Shown: positions 18,172 to 27,028 of the stretch, one piece after another
Numbering within the stretch: position 1 is the first letter of the stretch
Layout: each line of letters begins with the position of its first letter
Assembly: GCA_964461815.1 (NCBI GenBank)
Contig: CAYWVF010000001.1
Span: 1 to 64,000 of the forward strand
Origin: JAAZBA01 sp964461815
GTDB lineage: Bacteria > Bacillota > Clostridia > Oscillospirales > QAMX01
Reading direction: 5' to 3'
Length of the DNA: 64,000 nucleotides
Position numbers and translations under genes: made by a program
The notes under the pieces: generated by a model
What the model was told of the DNA's origin: nothing
Seen by the model: the letters and a program-made list of their open reading frames with translations, nothing else
Database searches by the model: none

Positions 18172-19173
18172 TCATCTCCCATGCTTTAAATTCGCCAATT
18201 TTGCATATGCGATAAGCATTGTATAATTCTTATTCAATATCCACATGCTTCTTCTGTCTGCACCGTACAGCGTGATAGCTTCACGGAGCATGTGATCCTC
18301 GCACAATTGCTTTATCATATTTTTCTTTCCGGATATTGTTAAAGGCGACGTTTTGTAATAGTAATTACATATAGCACTTAATGCACCGCCGATAAGCTGA
18401 CCAAGATAAGCCTTTTGCAAAGCTTCATCGTTATTCCATACATTGCAAATAGCCTGTTCTATGCATTGAGCCGATTTTTTACATGCTTCAAAATAGTCCG
18501 AATGAAATCTGTGGACAGCGCTTTTTGAATTAATGAACCGATTGTAAAAGCTTCTCTTTATGTAACAAATTTTATCTGCTTGCCCAAAAGCGTATAAGTT
18601 GAATATCCGATCCTCGGAAAATTTTATACCGAGAGGAAATTCAAGTGGATAGCTTCGGGGAATATCGAAATACAGATCATTTTTATATATACACCGCCAT
18701 GCTGAACCTGCCATCTCCAGCAAGAGTGGAGGAGTGAAGTCGGATTTTTTCAGAATTCGGTTTTCACATAGCTGAGTTATCGTATCGACTTGCGTTCTGC
18801 CATCGCTATATACTGTCGTGGCATCGCACATGACGATATCTGCATCTGTACGCTCTGCCTCAGATAATAAGCATTCGTACATATTTGGTTCGATCCAATC
18901 GTCTGAGTCGATGAAGCCGATATACTTACCTGTTGCCGCTTTAATGCCCACATTACGTGCAATGCTGACACCTTCGTTTTCTTTGTGAATTACTTTGACC
19001 CTGCTATCCTTGCTTGCATATTCATCACAGATCATCCCACTGTCGTCAGTAGAACCATCGTTGACAAGAATAAGATCAAAGTCAGTGTAGGTTTGAGACA
19101 AAACGGAAAGTATACATTTATGTAAATATTCCCCGGCGTTATATATGGGAATAATAAGGCTCAACTTTTTCAT
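18172..19173 (-). CDS. GT2 family glycosyltransferase
   Basis: A 333-residue GT-A enzyme: LSLIIPIYNAGEYLHKCILS at the start, FDLILVNDGSTDDSG near 32-46, and IGFIDSDDWIEPNMY near 88-102 (DxD). Its 5' end overlaps the wzy gene by 35 bases, suggesting translational coupling. Sugar specificity unknown. Confidence 0.88.
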   Translation of the reverse strand: MKKLSLIIPIYNAGEYLHKCILSVLSQTYTDFDLILVNDGSTDDSGMICDEYASKDSRVKVIHKENEGVSIARNVGIKAATGKYIGFIDSDDWIEPNMYECLLSEAERTDADIVMCDATTVYSDGRTQVDTITQLCENRILKKSDFTPPLLLEMAGSAWRCIYKNDLYFDIPRSYPLEFPLGIKFSEDRIFNLYAFGQADKICYIKRSFYNRFINSKSAVHRFHSDYFEACKKSAQCIEQAICNVWNNDEALQKAYLGQLIGGALSAICNYYYKTSPLTISGKKNMIKQLCEDHMLREAITLYGADRRSMWILNKNYTMLIAYAKLANLKHGR

Positions 19174-20278
19174 CTTTGTTCTTCCTTTTTACATACCTTG
19201 TTCTTGCAATGATCAGTCCGAGCAATATATACGGTAAATACATGCCGTTTGGGACAAATAATGTGTTTTCAAAGCCCTGTTGAAAATTCAGCACTAAAAA
19301 AGCCAATACGCATCGGCTCAAGGTAGTGTCGTAGAGATAGCCTTCGGTGTAGTTGAGTATCTTCAGAAAGATGATGACATACAGTACGTATCCCACTATT
19401 CCGTAGCTGAAAAGGCAAGCTACTGCGCTGTTATGCCAGTAACCGGAATATATCTCGCCACTTCCAAACAAAGGCTTTTTTGCCAGTTCGGTAAAGCCAT
19501 GACTCCATATTTCGTCTCTGCCGTTAAAAAACGTTTTTTGGAAGTGCTGTATACTCCAATCGTTGAGTGCATCTGCGATCGGAAGATTTGATAGCAATAC
19601 GACAAACAGTGCAATGATAAGCGGTGCGATCACAAAAGCATACAGCACATATTTTTTTTCGAGAATTTTCTTTGCATTGGGGATCAGATCAAGCAATAGG
19701 ATCAGAAATAAACAAAGCATTGAGGAACGGCAGTCCAGGATAGCAAGTAATATCATATTTATTGCCGAAACAGACAGATAAATCACTTTTCTGCTCAGAC
19801 TGCTTACGTTGCAAGCGGCAAAGAACAGTAGAAATGATTGAAAGCAGAGTATTGCAAGCGTGTTTTGATTCCATCGTGACAGAACGGAGGTGAATTTGAT
19901 GATCGAAAGAAGGCCGGTTCCGAAGACGGCGAAAATACATGATGTATAAAACATGTATTCTTCCTTTCCCTCCTGCATCGCTACGACATACACGCATATG
20001 TAAAAGCTGAGATATTGCAGTCCATACCCTGAAAAGCCGTTTATAATGGATGAGCCTTCAAAGCATAAGATCACGAGCATAAAAAATATGATATCTTTTT
20101 TATTGCATATCTTTTCGCTTTTGCTTTGTACTATGAAAAAGGTGAACAGTGCGAATACGTAAACTACACAACGTATAATTATGTCAGAGTGATATGCATC
20201 TCCGAAGCCTGACATATTCAATAATGAAAAAACAGCAAGAATGGACATGAGTCCAATGTAGTACATTCTTCTCAGCAT
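19139..20278 (-). CDS. O-antigen ligase/polymerase-type membrane protein (Wzy)
   Basis: A 379-residue polytopic membrane protein with about ten hydrophobic segments and a large extracytoplasmic loop (about residues 225-275: HFQKTFFNGRDEIWSHGFTEL... GSGEIYSGYWHNSAV). The NGRDxIW and GxGE...HNS motifs in that loop are hallmarks of the O-antigen polymerase/ligase superfamily. It should polymerise repeat units outside the membrane. It overlaps the upstream GT2 gene by seven bases and the downstream one by 35. Confidence 0.85.
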   Translation of the reverse strand: MLRRMYYIGLMSILAVFSLLNMSGFGDAYHSDIIIRCVVYVFALFTFFIVQSKSEKICNKKDIIFFMLVILCFEGSSIINGFSGYGLQYLSFYICVYVVAMQEGKEEYMFYTSCIFAVFGTGLLSIIKFTSVLSRWNQNTLAILCFQSFLLFFAACNVSSLSRKVIYLSVSAINMILLAILDCRSSMLCLFLILLLDLIPNAKKILEKKYVLYAFVIAPLIIALFVVLLSNLPIADALNDWSIQHFQKTFFNGRDEIWSHGFTELAKKPLFGSGEIYSGYWHNSAVACLFSYGIVGYVLYVIIFLKILNYTEGYLYDTTLSRCVLAFLVLNFQQGFENTLFVPNGMYLPYILLGLIIARTRYVKRKNKDEKVEPYYSHI

Positions 20279-21153
20279 TTCTTTTTCTTCTTTGCAAAGT
20301 AATATATTTTTAGCATGACACCTAACGGAAAGGCCGATATGACAAGCAGCCTGTGCTTACCGCAATATTTATATTTGCGATCATCGGATATCAGTCTGAA
20401 TGCGTTGTATCTGACGGCATAGCCTATTCGCTCTTTTAGACAGAGCGCCATATCTATTCGGTTGATGTAATAAATTTTGTAACCCGTCGGATTATCGAGC
20501 ATAGTTGAAAAGATGCTTTGCGTTAGTCCGTTATCCTGGTATTCACAAATAGTAAGTACTTTATTCAAAAGGTACATTTTATATGTACGTGCGATCTTGT
20601 CGTATAAAACGCTTTCTGTAACAAATTTTTCAGCACCGACATCCGGAAACATCGTTGATCTCAATATGCTTGTTTTATATACAAGACTCCATTCGCCACG
20701 GCAATGCTCTTTTTGCGACAGTGAGTAGGTATCTGCATATTGAATGCTTTCGGGAAATTCGTCACTCAGTAGCTTTCCCACAGTATTACTTTTAAGTGCA
20801 ATGATACCTGCAATGTCATTTTCTTTTATTTTTTCTGATGCTTTGATAATATTGTCGATCATGTTTTCCGCTGCATAGTCATCTGAGTCAATGCAAAAAA
20901 ACAGATCTCCGTGTGCGTTTTCTATTCCGGTATTGAATGCTCGATATTTTCCTGCATTTTTCTGATATATGTATGTAATGTTGAGCTCGTTTTCGGAGAT
21001 CATCCTATCAACAGTTTCCTTTGTGGCATCCGTAGAGCCATCATCGACTATCAGCCACTCGAACAGCTGCGAAGACTTTTGCGTCTTGAGGCTATTATAT
21101 AATCGAACCAGTAATTCCGCTCTGTTGTAAGTGGGTGTGAAAACTGTTATCAT
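20272..21153 (-). CDS. GT2 family glycosyltransferase
   Basis: A 293-residue GT-A enzyme starting MITVFTPTYNRAELLVRLYN, with EWLIVDDGSTDATKE near 32-46 and DLFFCIDSDDYAAENM near 83-98. The IDSDD metal site is intact. The gene begins one base after the stop of the GT32 gene. The C-terminus ends in a poly-Lys tail. Confidence 0.88.
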   Translation of the reverse strand: MITVFTPTYNRAELLVRLYNSLKTQKSSQLFEWLIVDDGSTDATKETVDRMISENELNITYIYQKNAGKYRAFNTGIENAHGDLFFCIDSDDYAAENMIDNIIKASEKIKENDIAGIIALKSNTVGKLLSDEFPESIQYADTYSLSQKEHCRGEWSLVYKTSILRSTMFPDVGAEKFVTESVLYDKIARTYKMYLLNKVLTICEYQDNGLTQSIFSTMLDNPTGYKIYYINRIDMALCLKERIGYAVRYNAFRLISDDRKYKYCGKHRLLVISAFPLGVMLKIYYFAKKKKKC

Positions 21154-21891
21154 CTATTTTCTCCTTAAAAGCTTTTTTACCCATTGAAAACATGTATCAC
21201 CGAAAATTCTGTGAAACGGACGGGAGAGCCTACTTATGATCCGATCTCTTTCAGAGAGCCAAGTCATTGCATACAAATGAATGGAATGCGTATTTTCTGT
21301 GATTTCCAGCTTGCCTGTGTTGTTATTCAAAGGATTAAAATACTCCTTAGGATATATGTTGATCCCGGCAATTTGCTGGATACCGACTTCGTTTTTTAAA
21401 CCGTGCTTTTTTAGTATATTTGTTGTCTTTATAACAACAGTTTCAGTGTTTTCGCTTCCGTCATGATTAATAAATTGCTCATTATCGTAAAAATCAAGTA
21501 TTTCTTTATAGATCTCCAAACCGGGAGCACATGCGATACCCAATCCGGGAGCGACGGTGAGCCCACATTCCGCATCTGTTTCGCAGCCCATAAATGCTCC
21601 TTTTGAAATTATATCATCAAAGGGCTTGATGACCTCTACATCAGTGTCAAAATATATACCACCGTATTGATACAGGATATCAAATCTTGCGTAGTCACTA
21701 ACGAATGCATATTTTTTCGCATCATATGCTTGCTGCGTGTATGGGATTTTATAAACAGAATAGTTATCCTCGTTCCATTCTTTTATTTCATAATCAGGAA
21801 AAAATTTTTTCCAGCTTTCGATACATTTTTTCGCTGACTCCGGCAATGGACTCTTTCCAAACCAACAATAATGAATTGTTTTAGGTATCAT
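21154..21891 (-). CDS. GT32-type glycosyltransferase with DXD motif
   Basis: A 245-residue protein of the Gly_transf_sug family (OCH1/capsular mannosyl- or galactosyltransferase type): IPKTIHYCWFGKSPLPES opens it, FVSDYARFDILYQYGGIYFD near 63-82 is the conserved core, and DTDVEV gives the DxD site. It overlaps the upstream GT2 gene by 11 bases. Sugar unknown; related capsule proteins transfer galactose or mannose. Confidence 0.88.
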   Translation of the reverse strand: MIPKTIHYCWFGKSPLPESAKKCIESWKKFFPDYEIKEWNEDNYSVYKIPYTQQAYDAKKYAFVSDYARFDILYQYGGIYFDTDVEVIKPFDDIISKGAFMGCETDAECGLTVAPGLGIACAPGLEIYKEILDFYDNEQFINHDGSENTETVVIKTTNILKKHGLKNEVGIQQIAGINIYPKEYFNPLNNNTGKLEITENTHSIHLYAMTWLSERDRIISRLSRPFHRIFGDTCFQWVKKLLRRK

Positions 21892-22720
21892 CGGAGACTC
21901 TCCTTTTGTGTTTGTGCAAAAATACGTATATATTTGTTGGCAGCAGACCTACCAAAAGAGGCTTCAGCATGAAGATAAGATATATTTTTTCCAGCTTCAA
22001 TCGCTTTACCGCAAGATATTTTACATATGCTTCATTAATGCGATATTTATACTTTCTGCGTTTGACTGCATTTCTGTCATCGCGCATACGATATAGCACA
22101 TCGGGCAGATTGTAGCCACGATAGCCCTTTTCATACATTTTTAACCACAGCTCATAATCCTCGGCACGCAGGAGCATTTTCGAAACGGAATAGCCGCCGA
22201 CCGTATCATACGCTTCCTTTCGAACCATGCACGGAGCATGACAAAACGGAGTGCCTCTCACTATGTCAGATGGCATAGGGGCTGCCTTGCCGTGTGATTT
22301 TCCAAACACACCGGAATCGTCAAAGTACTCCATTTGCGTGCTGACAATGGAGTATTCCGGATGCGTATTGAGGAAGTCAACTTCCTTTCCGAATCTTTCC
22401 GGAAGAGAAATATCATCGCCGTCCATTCGAGCAATATATTCTCCGTCAGCATACTGTAAGCAATGATTTAAGGTGTAATTCAACCCGAGATTTTTTTCGT
22501 TTCGTATCAAGACGAATTTATTCGGATATTGCTTAACGTATTTTTTCGCAATATCATATGTATCATCACAGGAAGCGTCATCGCACATTATCATTTGCCA
22601 GTTCGTATATGTTTGAGAAAGAATAGATTGTATTGCTTCATCTAAAGTATCGGCACAATTATATATCCCCATTATTATTGAGATTTTAGGGCTGATTGAT
22701 GATTTCGATTGGTCTTTCAT
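21881..22720 (-). CDS. GT2 family glycosyltransferase
   Basis: A 279-residue GT-A enzyme: PKISIIMGIYNCADTLDEAI near the start, WQMIMCDDASCDDTYD, and ARMDGDDISLPERFGKE near residue 94 (DxD). It lies four bases after the GT4 gene. Closest local relative appears to be the protein at 17169-18167, which shares the SLPERF segment. Confidence 0.88.
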   Translation of the reverse strand: MKDQSKSSISPKISIIMGIYNCADTLDEAIQSILSQTYTNWQMIMCDDASCDDTYDIAKKYVKQYPNKFVLIRNEKNLGLNYTLNHCLQYADGEYIARMDGDDISLPERFGKEVDFLNTHPEYSIVSTQMEYFDDSGVFGKSHGKAAPMPSDIVRGTPFCHAPCMVRKEAYDTVGGYSVSKMLLRAEDYELWLKMYEKGYRGYNLPDVLYRMRDDRNAVKRRKYKYRINEAYVKYLAVKRLKLEKIYLIFMLKPLLVGLLPTNIYVFLHKHKRRVSDDT

Positions 22721-22723
22721 ATC

Positions 22724-23884
22724 TTAATTACCGTCTTTTAACGTGTTTAACAGTTTTTTGCGATCTGATAATATGTGAGAAAACAATTGCTTCTGTTCAA
22801 AGGCGTTGTAAGCAAAAGACGGCGCCTGTTTTCCATAGCTTTCAACCCTCGCTCTGTCGTTATACAATGACTCCATAATTTCATACAATGCTTTTGAGTT
22901 TTGCTTTTCTACTATCAACCCGGTAAATTCGTTTTTCATAGCATCGATAGGTCCCGGAATGTTTGTTACAATTACAGGAACCCCCATTGCTTCAGCTTCT
23001 ACAACACCCATGCCAAAACCTTCTCGGTAACTCGGTAAAACGTAAATATCCATTGCTGATAAATATTTTTCTACAACATCGGTATACCCAATGAAAATTA
23101 CATGTTTGCTATTCTTAGCCCATTCAAACAGTGTAGAGTCTATTGATGAATCGTTTTCAGTTCCACCGACCATTAATAAAGAAATATCATTGTATTTTTC
23201 TGTAAGTCTTTTGAATGCTGATAACAGCTCATTTACACCTTTATCTCTTGTAATTCTCCCAACATATCCAAAAACAAATTGAGAAGATGAACATTTTATT
23301 TCATTTCGGACAGCTATTCGGTACTCTTCTTTTTTTGAATTGTCGAATTTTTCGAAATTCACGCCACAAGCACTGCCGTTCCAAACAACAGAACCCTTTG
23401 TACTCGGATACAATTTTTCAATATGAGAATAGTGCAAATTACTGTAACTATCCGGTTCGATCCAAGTTGATAGGAAACATACCATTTTTTCGATATTTTT
23501 AAACAAATATCTTTTTATTCCTGAAAAACCGACATATACCATACCCCATTGACAATATAATCTTACAGGAACTTTTGAAAGCCATCCGGCGATAGAAGCG
23601 TAAAATGCAGCATTCGGGGTCGAATACTGGATCAAATCGAATCGTTCTCTTTTGAATATTTTTATCATTTCGAAAACAGCACTGACTCCCGACAGATCGA
23701 TACCACGCTTCATACTTACAGGGTAAAAATGAATATATTCAGGTAAGCTTTTCTCAAACTCGTCATCCGGGCTGCATATAAAGCTGATATCCCAATCTGT
23801 ATGCTCATGCAGATATTTTGCTGTTTCCAATACAAAGGATTTTAATGTTAATGGTATTGTTGTTATGAAGCATATCTTATACAT
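22724..23884 (-). CDS. GT4 family glycosyltransferase
   Basis: A 386-residue GT-B enzyme. The C-terminal half carries FGYVGRITRDKGVNELLSAF near 210, the MDIYVLPSYREGFGMGVVEA stretch near 292-311 (E-x7-E motif of GT4) and MGVPVIVTNIPGP. N-terminal acceptor domain starts YKICFITTIPLTLKSFV. By eye its codons are more AT-rich than the neighbouring GT2 genes, which hints at separate acquisition. It probably adds a sugar early in repeat assembly, but order cannot be read from sequence. Confidence 0.88.
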   Translation of the reverse strand: MYKICFITTIPLTLKSFVLETAKYLHEHTDWDISFICSPDDEFEKSLPEYIHFYPVSMKRGIDLSGVSAVFEMIKIFKRERFDLIQYSTPNAAFYASIAGWLSKVPVRLYCQWGMVYVGFSGIKRYLFKNIEKMVCFLSTWIEPDSYSNLHYSHIEKLYPSTKGSVVWNGSACGVNFEKFDNSKKEEYRIAVRNEIKCSSSQFVFGYVGRITRDKGVNELLSAFKRLTEKYNDISLLMVGGTENDSSIDSTLFEWAKNSKHVIFIGYTDVVEKYLSAMDIYVLPSYREGFGMGVVEAEAMGVPVIVTNIPGPIDAMKNEFTGLIVEKQNSKALYEIMESLYNDRARVESYGKQAPSFAYNAFEQKQLFSHILSDRKKLLNTLKDGN

Positions 23885-23937
23885 TTCAATTCCTTAATAA
23901 TATATATTGTTAGCTTTGTTATATTTCCTTTTTAAAT

Positions 23938-24537
23938 TTATTTGTACGTTAGCTCCCTTGCAGGCGTGCCTACGTATGTTCCGGATTTGCTTATACTATG
24001 TATAACAGTTGCACCCATACCAATCATACAGTTTGGAGCAATATCAACATTGTTACGAATGACAGCTCCGGCTCCAACATGTGTTGCCGTCCCAACTGTT
24101 ACAGTGCCACACAAAACTGCTCCGGGTGATATATGTACGAAATCTTCTATAACATTGTCGTGTTCAATAGTTGCATGTGTATTTATTATGCAATGCTTTC
24201 CAATGATAGAGGAAGGATTTATTACTGCATTAGCCATTATACAACTGCCGTCTCCTATAGCTACATTTTCTCCTATAATTGCATTCGGATGTACGGCGGT
24301 GTAGTATTTGATATTTGGATACTGTTCACATATTCTTTTTCTTACTTTATTGTTGCCAATAGCAATAATAAAGTAATTATCCGGATATTTAATGCAATCG
24401 GAAATGCAGCCGAGTATTTGAGGTGAGGTGTTGCTATCATCTAAAAACCCCATCAAAATATCACCTGATTTTTTTACAATGTCAGCGATCACCTTGCTAT
24501 GACCACCAGCACCCATTATGATTACTTTTTTATTCAT
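23938..24537 (-). CDS. PglD/NeuD-type sugar O- or N-acetyltransferase
   Basis: A 199-residue protein with an N-terminal Rossmann-like domain (KKVIIMGAGGHSKVIADIV) and a C-terminal left-handed beta helix of hexapeptide repeats (about 90-190: AVHPNAIIGENVAIGDGSCI, INTHATIEHDNVIED). The catalytic His of the IEHDN segment near residue 125 matches PglD. In the bacillosamine route it would acetylate the 4-amino group. It directly follows the PglC-like gene, with start and stop touching. NeuD (sialic acid) is the alternative, but no sialic acid genes are present. Confidence 0.85.
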   Translation of the reverse strand: MNKKVIIMGAGGHSKVIADIVKKSGDILMGFLDDSNTSPQILGCISDCIKYPDNYFIIAIGNNKVRKRICEQYPNIKYYTAVHPNAIIGENVAIGDGSCIMANAVINPSSIIGKHCIINTHATIEHDNVIEDFVHISPGAVLCGTVTVGTATHVGAGAVIRNNVDIAPNCMIGMGATVIHSISKSGTYVGTPARELTYK

Positions 24538-25164
24538 TTATTTTATCACCTTTTCAGTAGTATCCCTCTTGAACGGTTCAGATGTTGCTTGACCCTCTTG
24601 ACTTATACCGTCCTGCTTAACGAAAGCTCTCCAAACGGTAAGAAAAACGATTTTGCAGTCGTTGATGAATGATATGCTTTTTATGTATGCTAAATCGTAT
24701 TGGAATTTATCTTCCCATGTTAAAGAATTTCTTCCGTTTATCTGTGCCAGTCCCGTAAGACCGGGTCTTACATCGTGGCGATGTGATTCTTCTTCGGTAT
24801 AATATTTCAGATATTCCACAAGCAGCGGTCTTGGACCGACGACGCTCATATCTCCCTTTAATATATTAAAGGCTTCGGGTAATTCATCCAGACTTGTTGC
24901 ACGCAGAAGTCTTCCGAATTTTGTCAGCCGCTGATCGTCGGGCAACAGTTGACCGTTTGCATCTCGCTTGTCCGTCATGGTTCTGAACTTATAAAGCGTA
25001 AATATTTTTTCGCTTTTCCCGGGACGCTCCTGCTTGAAAATAATAGGGGAGCCGAGCTTTACTCGAACCAGACATGCAACGATAATATATAACCACAAAA
25101 ATACGATGATCGCCAACAGAGCGCAGATTATGTCTAAAAGCCTTTTAATATAGTTCCGATACAT
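24538..25164 (-). CDS. Undecaprenyl-phosphate sugar phosphotransferase (PglC-like)
   Basis: A 208-residue monotopic phosphoglycosyltransferase. One N-terminal hydrophobic helix (residues 10-32) precedes the catalytic core: FKQERPGKSEKIFTLYKFRT near 43-62, SLDELPEAFNILKGDMSVVG near 91-110 (catalytic Asp-Glu dyad) and GPRPLL. The small size matches PglC rather than the larger WbaP/EpsE type. It would start repeat-unit synthesis on the lipid carrier. Its ATG overlaps the aminotransferase stop (ATGA). Confidence 0.9.
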   Translation of the reverse strand: MYRNYIKRLLDIICALLAIIVFLWLYIIVACLVRVKLGSPIIFKQERPGKSEKIFTLYKFRTMTDKRDANGQLLPDDQRLTKFGRLLRATSLDELPEAFNILKGDMSVVGPRPLLVEYLKYYTEEESHRHDVRPGLTGLAQINGRNSLTWEDKFQYDLAYIKSISFINDCKIVFLTVWRAFVKQDGISQEGQATSEPFKRDTTEKVIK

Positions 25165-26285
25165 CAGAATAATCCTCTCACCAGACTAATGATCTCGTCT
25201 TGCTGCTCCGACGTCATGTTTGTATCACTCGGTAAGCATAGACCTCTTGTGAATATATCCTCCGATACCGCTTTCTCATTATCGTCATGAGCGAAGAAAT
25301 GACAATCCTTATAAAACGGCTGCATTTGCATGGGCTTCCATATCGGACGAGATTCAATATTGTTTTCTTTGAGCTTTTCTAAAATATCTATTGGCTTGAT
25401 GTCAGATTGCCTTTTCAATGTAATACATGACAGCCAGTAATTCGGAGTACCGTAATCGCATATCGGCATCATTTCAATATGATCAATATCGGAGAAAGCC
25501 GCTTTGTATTTTTCATAAATAGCTTTCTTCTGGCTGATCCTGGTATCCAATGCAGACATCTGTCCTAAGCCTATTCCGGCAAGAATATTGCTCATACGGT
25601 AGTTGTAGCCGAGCTCTGTATGCTGATACCAAAGAGCGGGCTCTCTCGCTTGAGTTATCCAGTAAAGGACTTTTTTCATCTTTTCTTCGTCATCGGAAAC
25701 GAGTATACCGCCGCCCGACGTGGTTATGATCTTGTTGCCGTTGAATGAGAAAATACCGTATTTTCCAAATGTGCCGGTCTGCTTTCCTCTATACGTAGCA
25801 CCGAGACTCTCGGCAGCGTCCTCAATGATCGGTACATTATATTCGTTGCAGATGGAGCATATCTCATCATAATCTGCCGACTGACCGTAAAGGTTTACGC
25901 AGATAACTGCCTTCGGCATATAACGATGCAGAGCTTTTCTCAATGCTACAGGGCTCATATTCCAGCTCTTGGGCTCACTGTCGATGAGAACGGGTATGCC
26001 TTTCTCGTAGCAAATGGGATTTGTACTTGCGGAAAAAGTCAGAGAAGAGCAAAAAACGATATCATTTTCCTCAACGCCGACAGCTTTAAGTGCCATATGT
26101 ATACCCGCAGTTCCGGATGACATTGCGACTGCACTTTTTGCACCTACATATTTTGAAATTGCATTTTCAAAATCATTAACATTTTCACCGAGAGGAGCGA
26201 TCCAGTTTGTATCAAAAGCTTTTTGGATATACTTCATCTCTTCCCCGCACATATTGGGGGATGCCAAGCAAATCCTGTTTGCCAT
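25164..26285 (-). CDS. DegT/DnrJ/EryC1/StrS aminotransferase (PglE-like)
   Basis: About 373 residues of a PLP-dependent sugar aminotransferase. MSSGTAGIHMAL near residue 55 binds cofactor phosphate; EDAAESLGATYRGKQTG near 156-172 and SFNGNKIITTSGGG near 180-193 contain the PLP lysine (NGNK). The N-terminus LASPNMCGEEMKYIQKAFD and length match PglE, which makes UDP-4-amino-4,6-dideoxy-GlcNAc. Start is placed at ATG 26285 with AAGGAG eight bases upstream, not at 26315. Adjacent PglC- and PglD-like genes support the pathway. Confidence 0.9.
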   Translation of the reverse strand: MANRICLASPNMCGEEMKYIQKAFDTNWIAPLGENVNDFENAISKYVGAKSAVAMSSGTAGIHMALKAVGVEENDIVFCSSLTFSASTNPICYEKGIPVLIDSEPKSWNMSPVALRKALHRYMPKAVICVNLYGQSADYDEICSICNEYNVPIIEDAAESLGATYRGKQTGTFGKYGIFSFNGNKIITTSGGGILVSDDEEKMKKVLYWITQAREPALWYQHTELGYNYRMSNILAGIGLGQMSALDTRISQKKAIYEKYKAAFSDIDHIEMMPICDYGTPNYWLSCITLKRQSDIKPIDILEKLKENNIESRPIWKPMQMQPFYKDCHFFAHDDNEKAVSEDIFTRGLCLPSDTNMTSEQQDEIISLVRGLF

Positions 26286-26311
26286 CTTTATTCTCCTTGC
26301 CTTATATAATG

Positions 26312-27025
26312 TCATTTATGTGCAGCATTGCTGCATAAAATAGATTCTGCATTTGTAATAAACAGCTTATCCGCTATGTCTGCGTATTTCTTTTGTGCCT
26401 TTTGATATGCTGCTTTCATGTTGCATTTTCGGGAGCTCATATCATGCATATCGCTTGAGATAATGTACGGATAGCTGTATTTTGTCAGCTTTCGGAAAAT
26501 GCGACGTCCCGAGAATGTCAGCAATACGGAAGCGTTGACTTGGTAGGAAACTCTCAAGCCGGAAAGTGAATTTATAAGCTCCTGCCAAAACAGATAGCGA
26601 TCAATATGTGCGACGATCGGAGTAATTCCCATGCGATTTAATGAGTATAGCCATTCCTCAGCCTTGTGATTGAAGCTTTTGCTTGTCGGAAATTCTATAA
26701 GAAGTGCTCTTGTGTCGCCGATACAAAGCTGTTCGATGGACTGATAACGACTCAGATCGTTATCAAGATAAACCTCTGCGCCTAATATTATCTCGGGTAC
26801 CTCAGATCCATACTCGGAAAGCTTTTCTAAAAGCAGCTCGTACGACTCTTTTCTTTCAGATAGAAAACGGTCAATGTCGCTGCTTTCATGGATGATCGCA
26901 TGAGGCGTTGCAACACATTTGGTCACACCCTGAGAAAAGGCATATCTCAGCATCTCTATACTCTCGGAGGGATCCTGAGCACCATCATCGATCTCCGGCA
27001 AAAAGTGTGAATGCAGATCGATCAT
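26312..27025 (-). CDS. CpsB/YwqE-type PHP tyrosine-protein phosphatase
   Basis: A 237-residue metal-dependent phosphatase. MIDLHSHFLPEIDDGAQDP is the PHP metal-binding start; other ligands are in ATPHAI near 40 and IVAHIDRY near 137-144, with SSDMHD near 191. In Firmicutes such enzymes dephosphorylate the tyrosine cluster of the capsule kinase, and the gene directly follows the kinase gene (four-base gap), so it is its likely partner. Confidence 0.9.
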   Translation of the reverse strand: MIDLHSHFLPEIDDGAQDPSESIEMLRYAFSQGVTKCVATPHAIIHESSDIDRFLSERKESYELLLEKLSEYGSEVPEIILGAEVYLDNDLSRYQSIEQLCIGDTRALLIEFPTSKSFNHKAEEWLYSLNRMGITPIVAHIDRYLFWQELINSLSGLRVSYQVNASVLLTFSGRRIFRKLTKYSYPYIISSDMHDMSSRKCNMKAAYQKAQKKYADIADKLFITNAESILCSNAAHK

Positions 27026-27028
27026 ATA

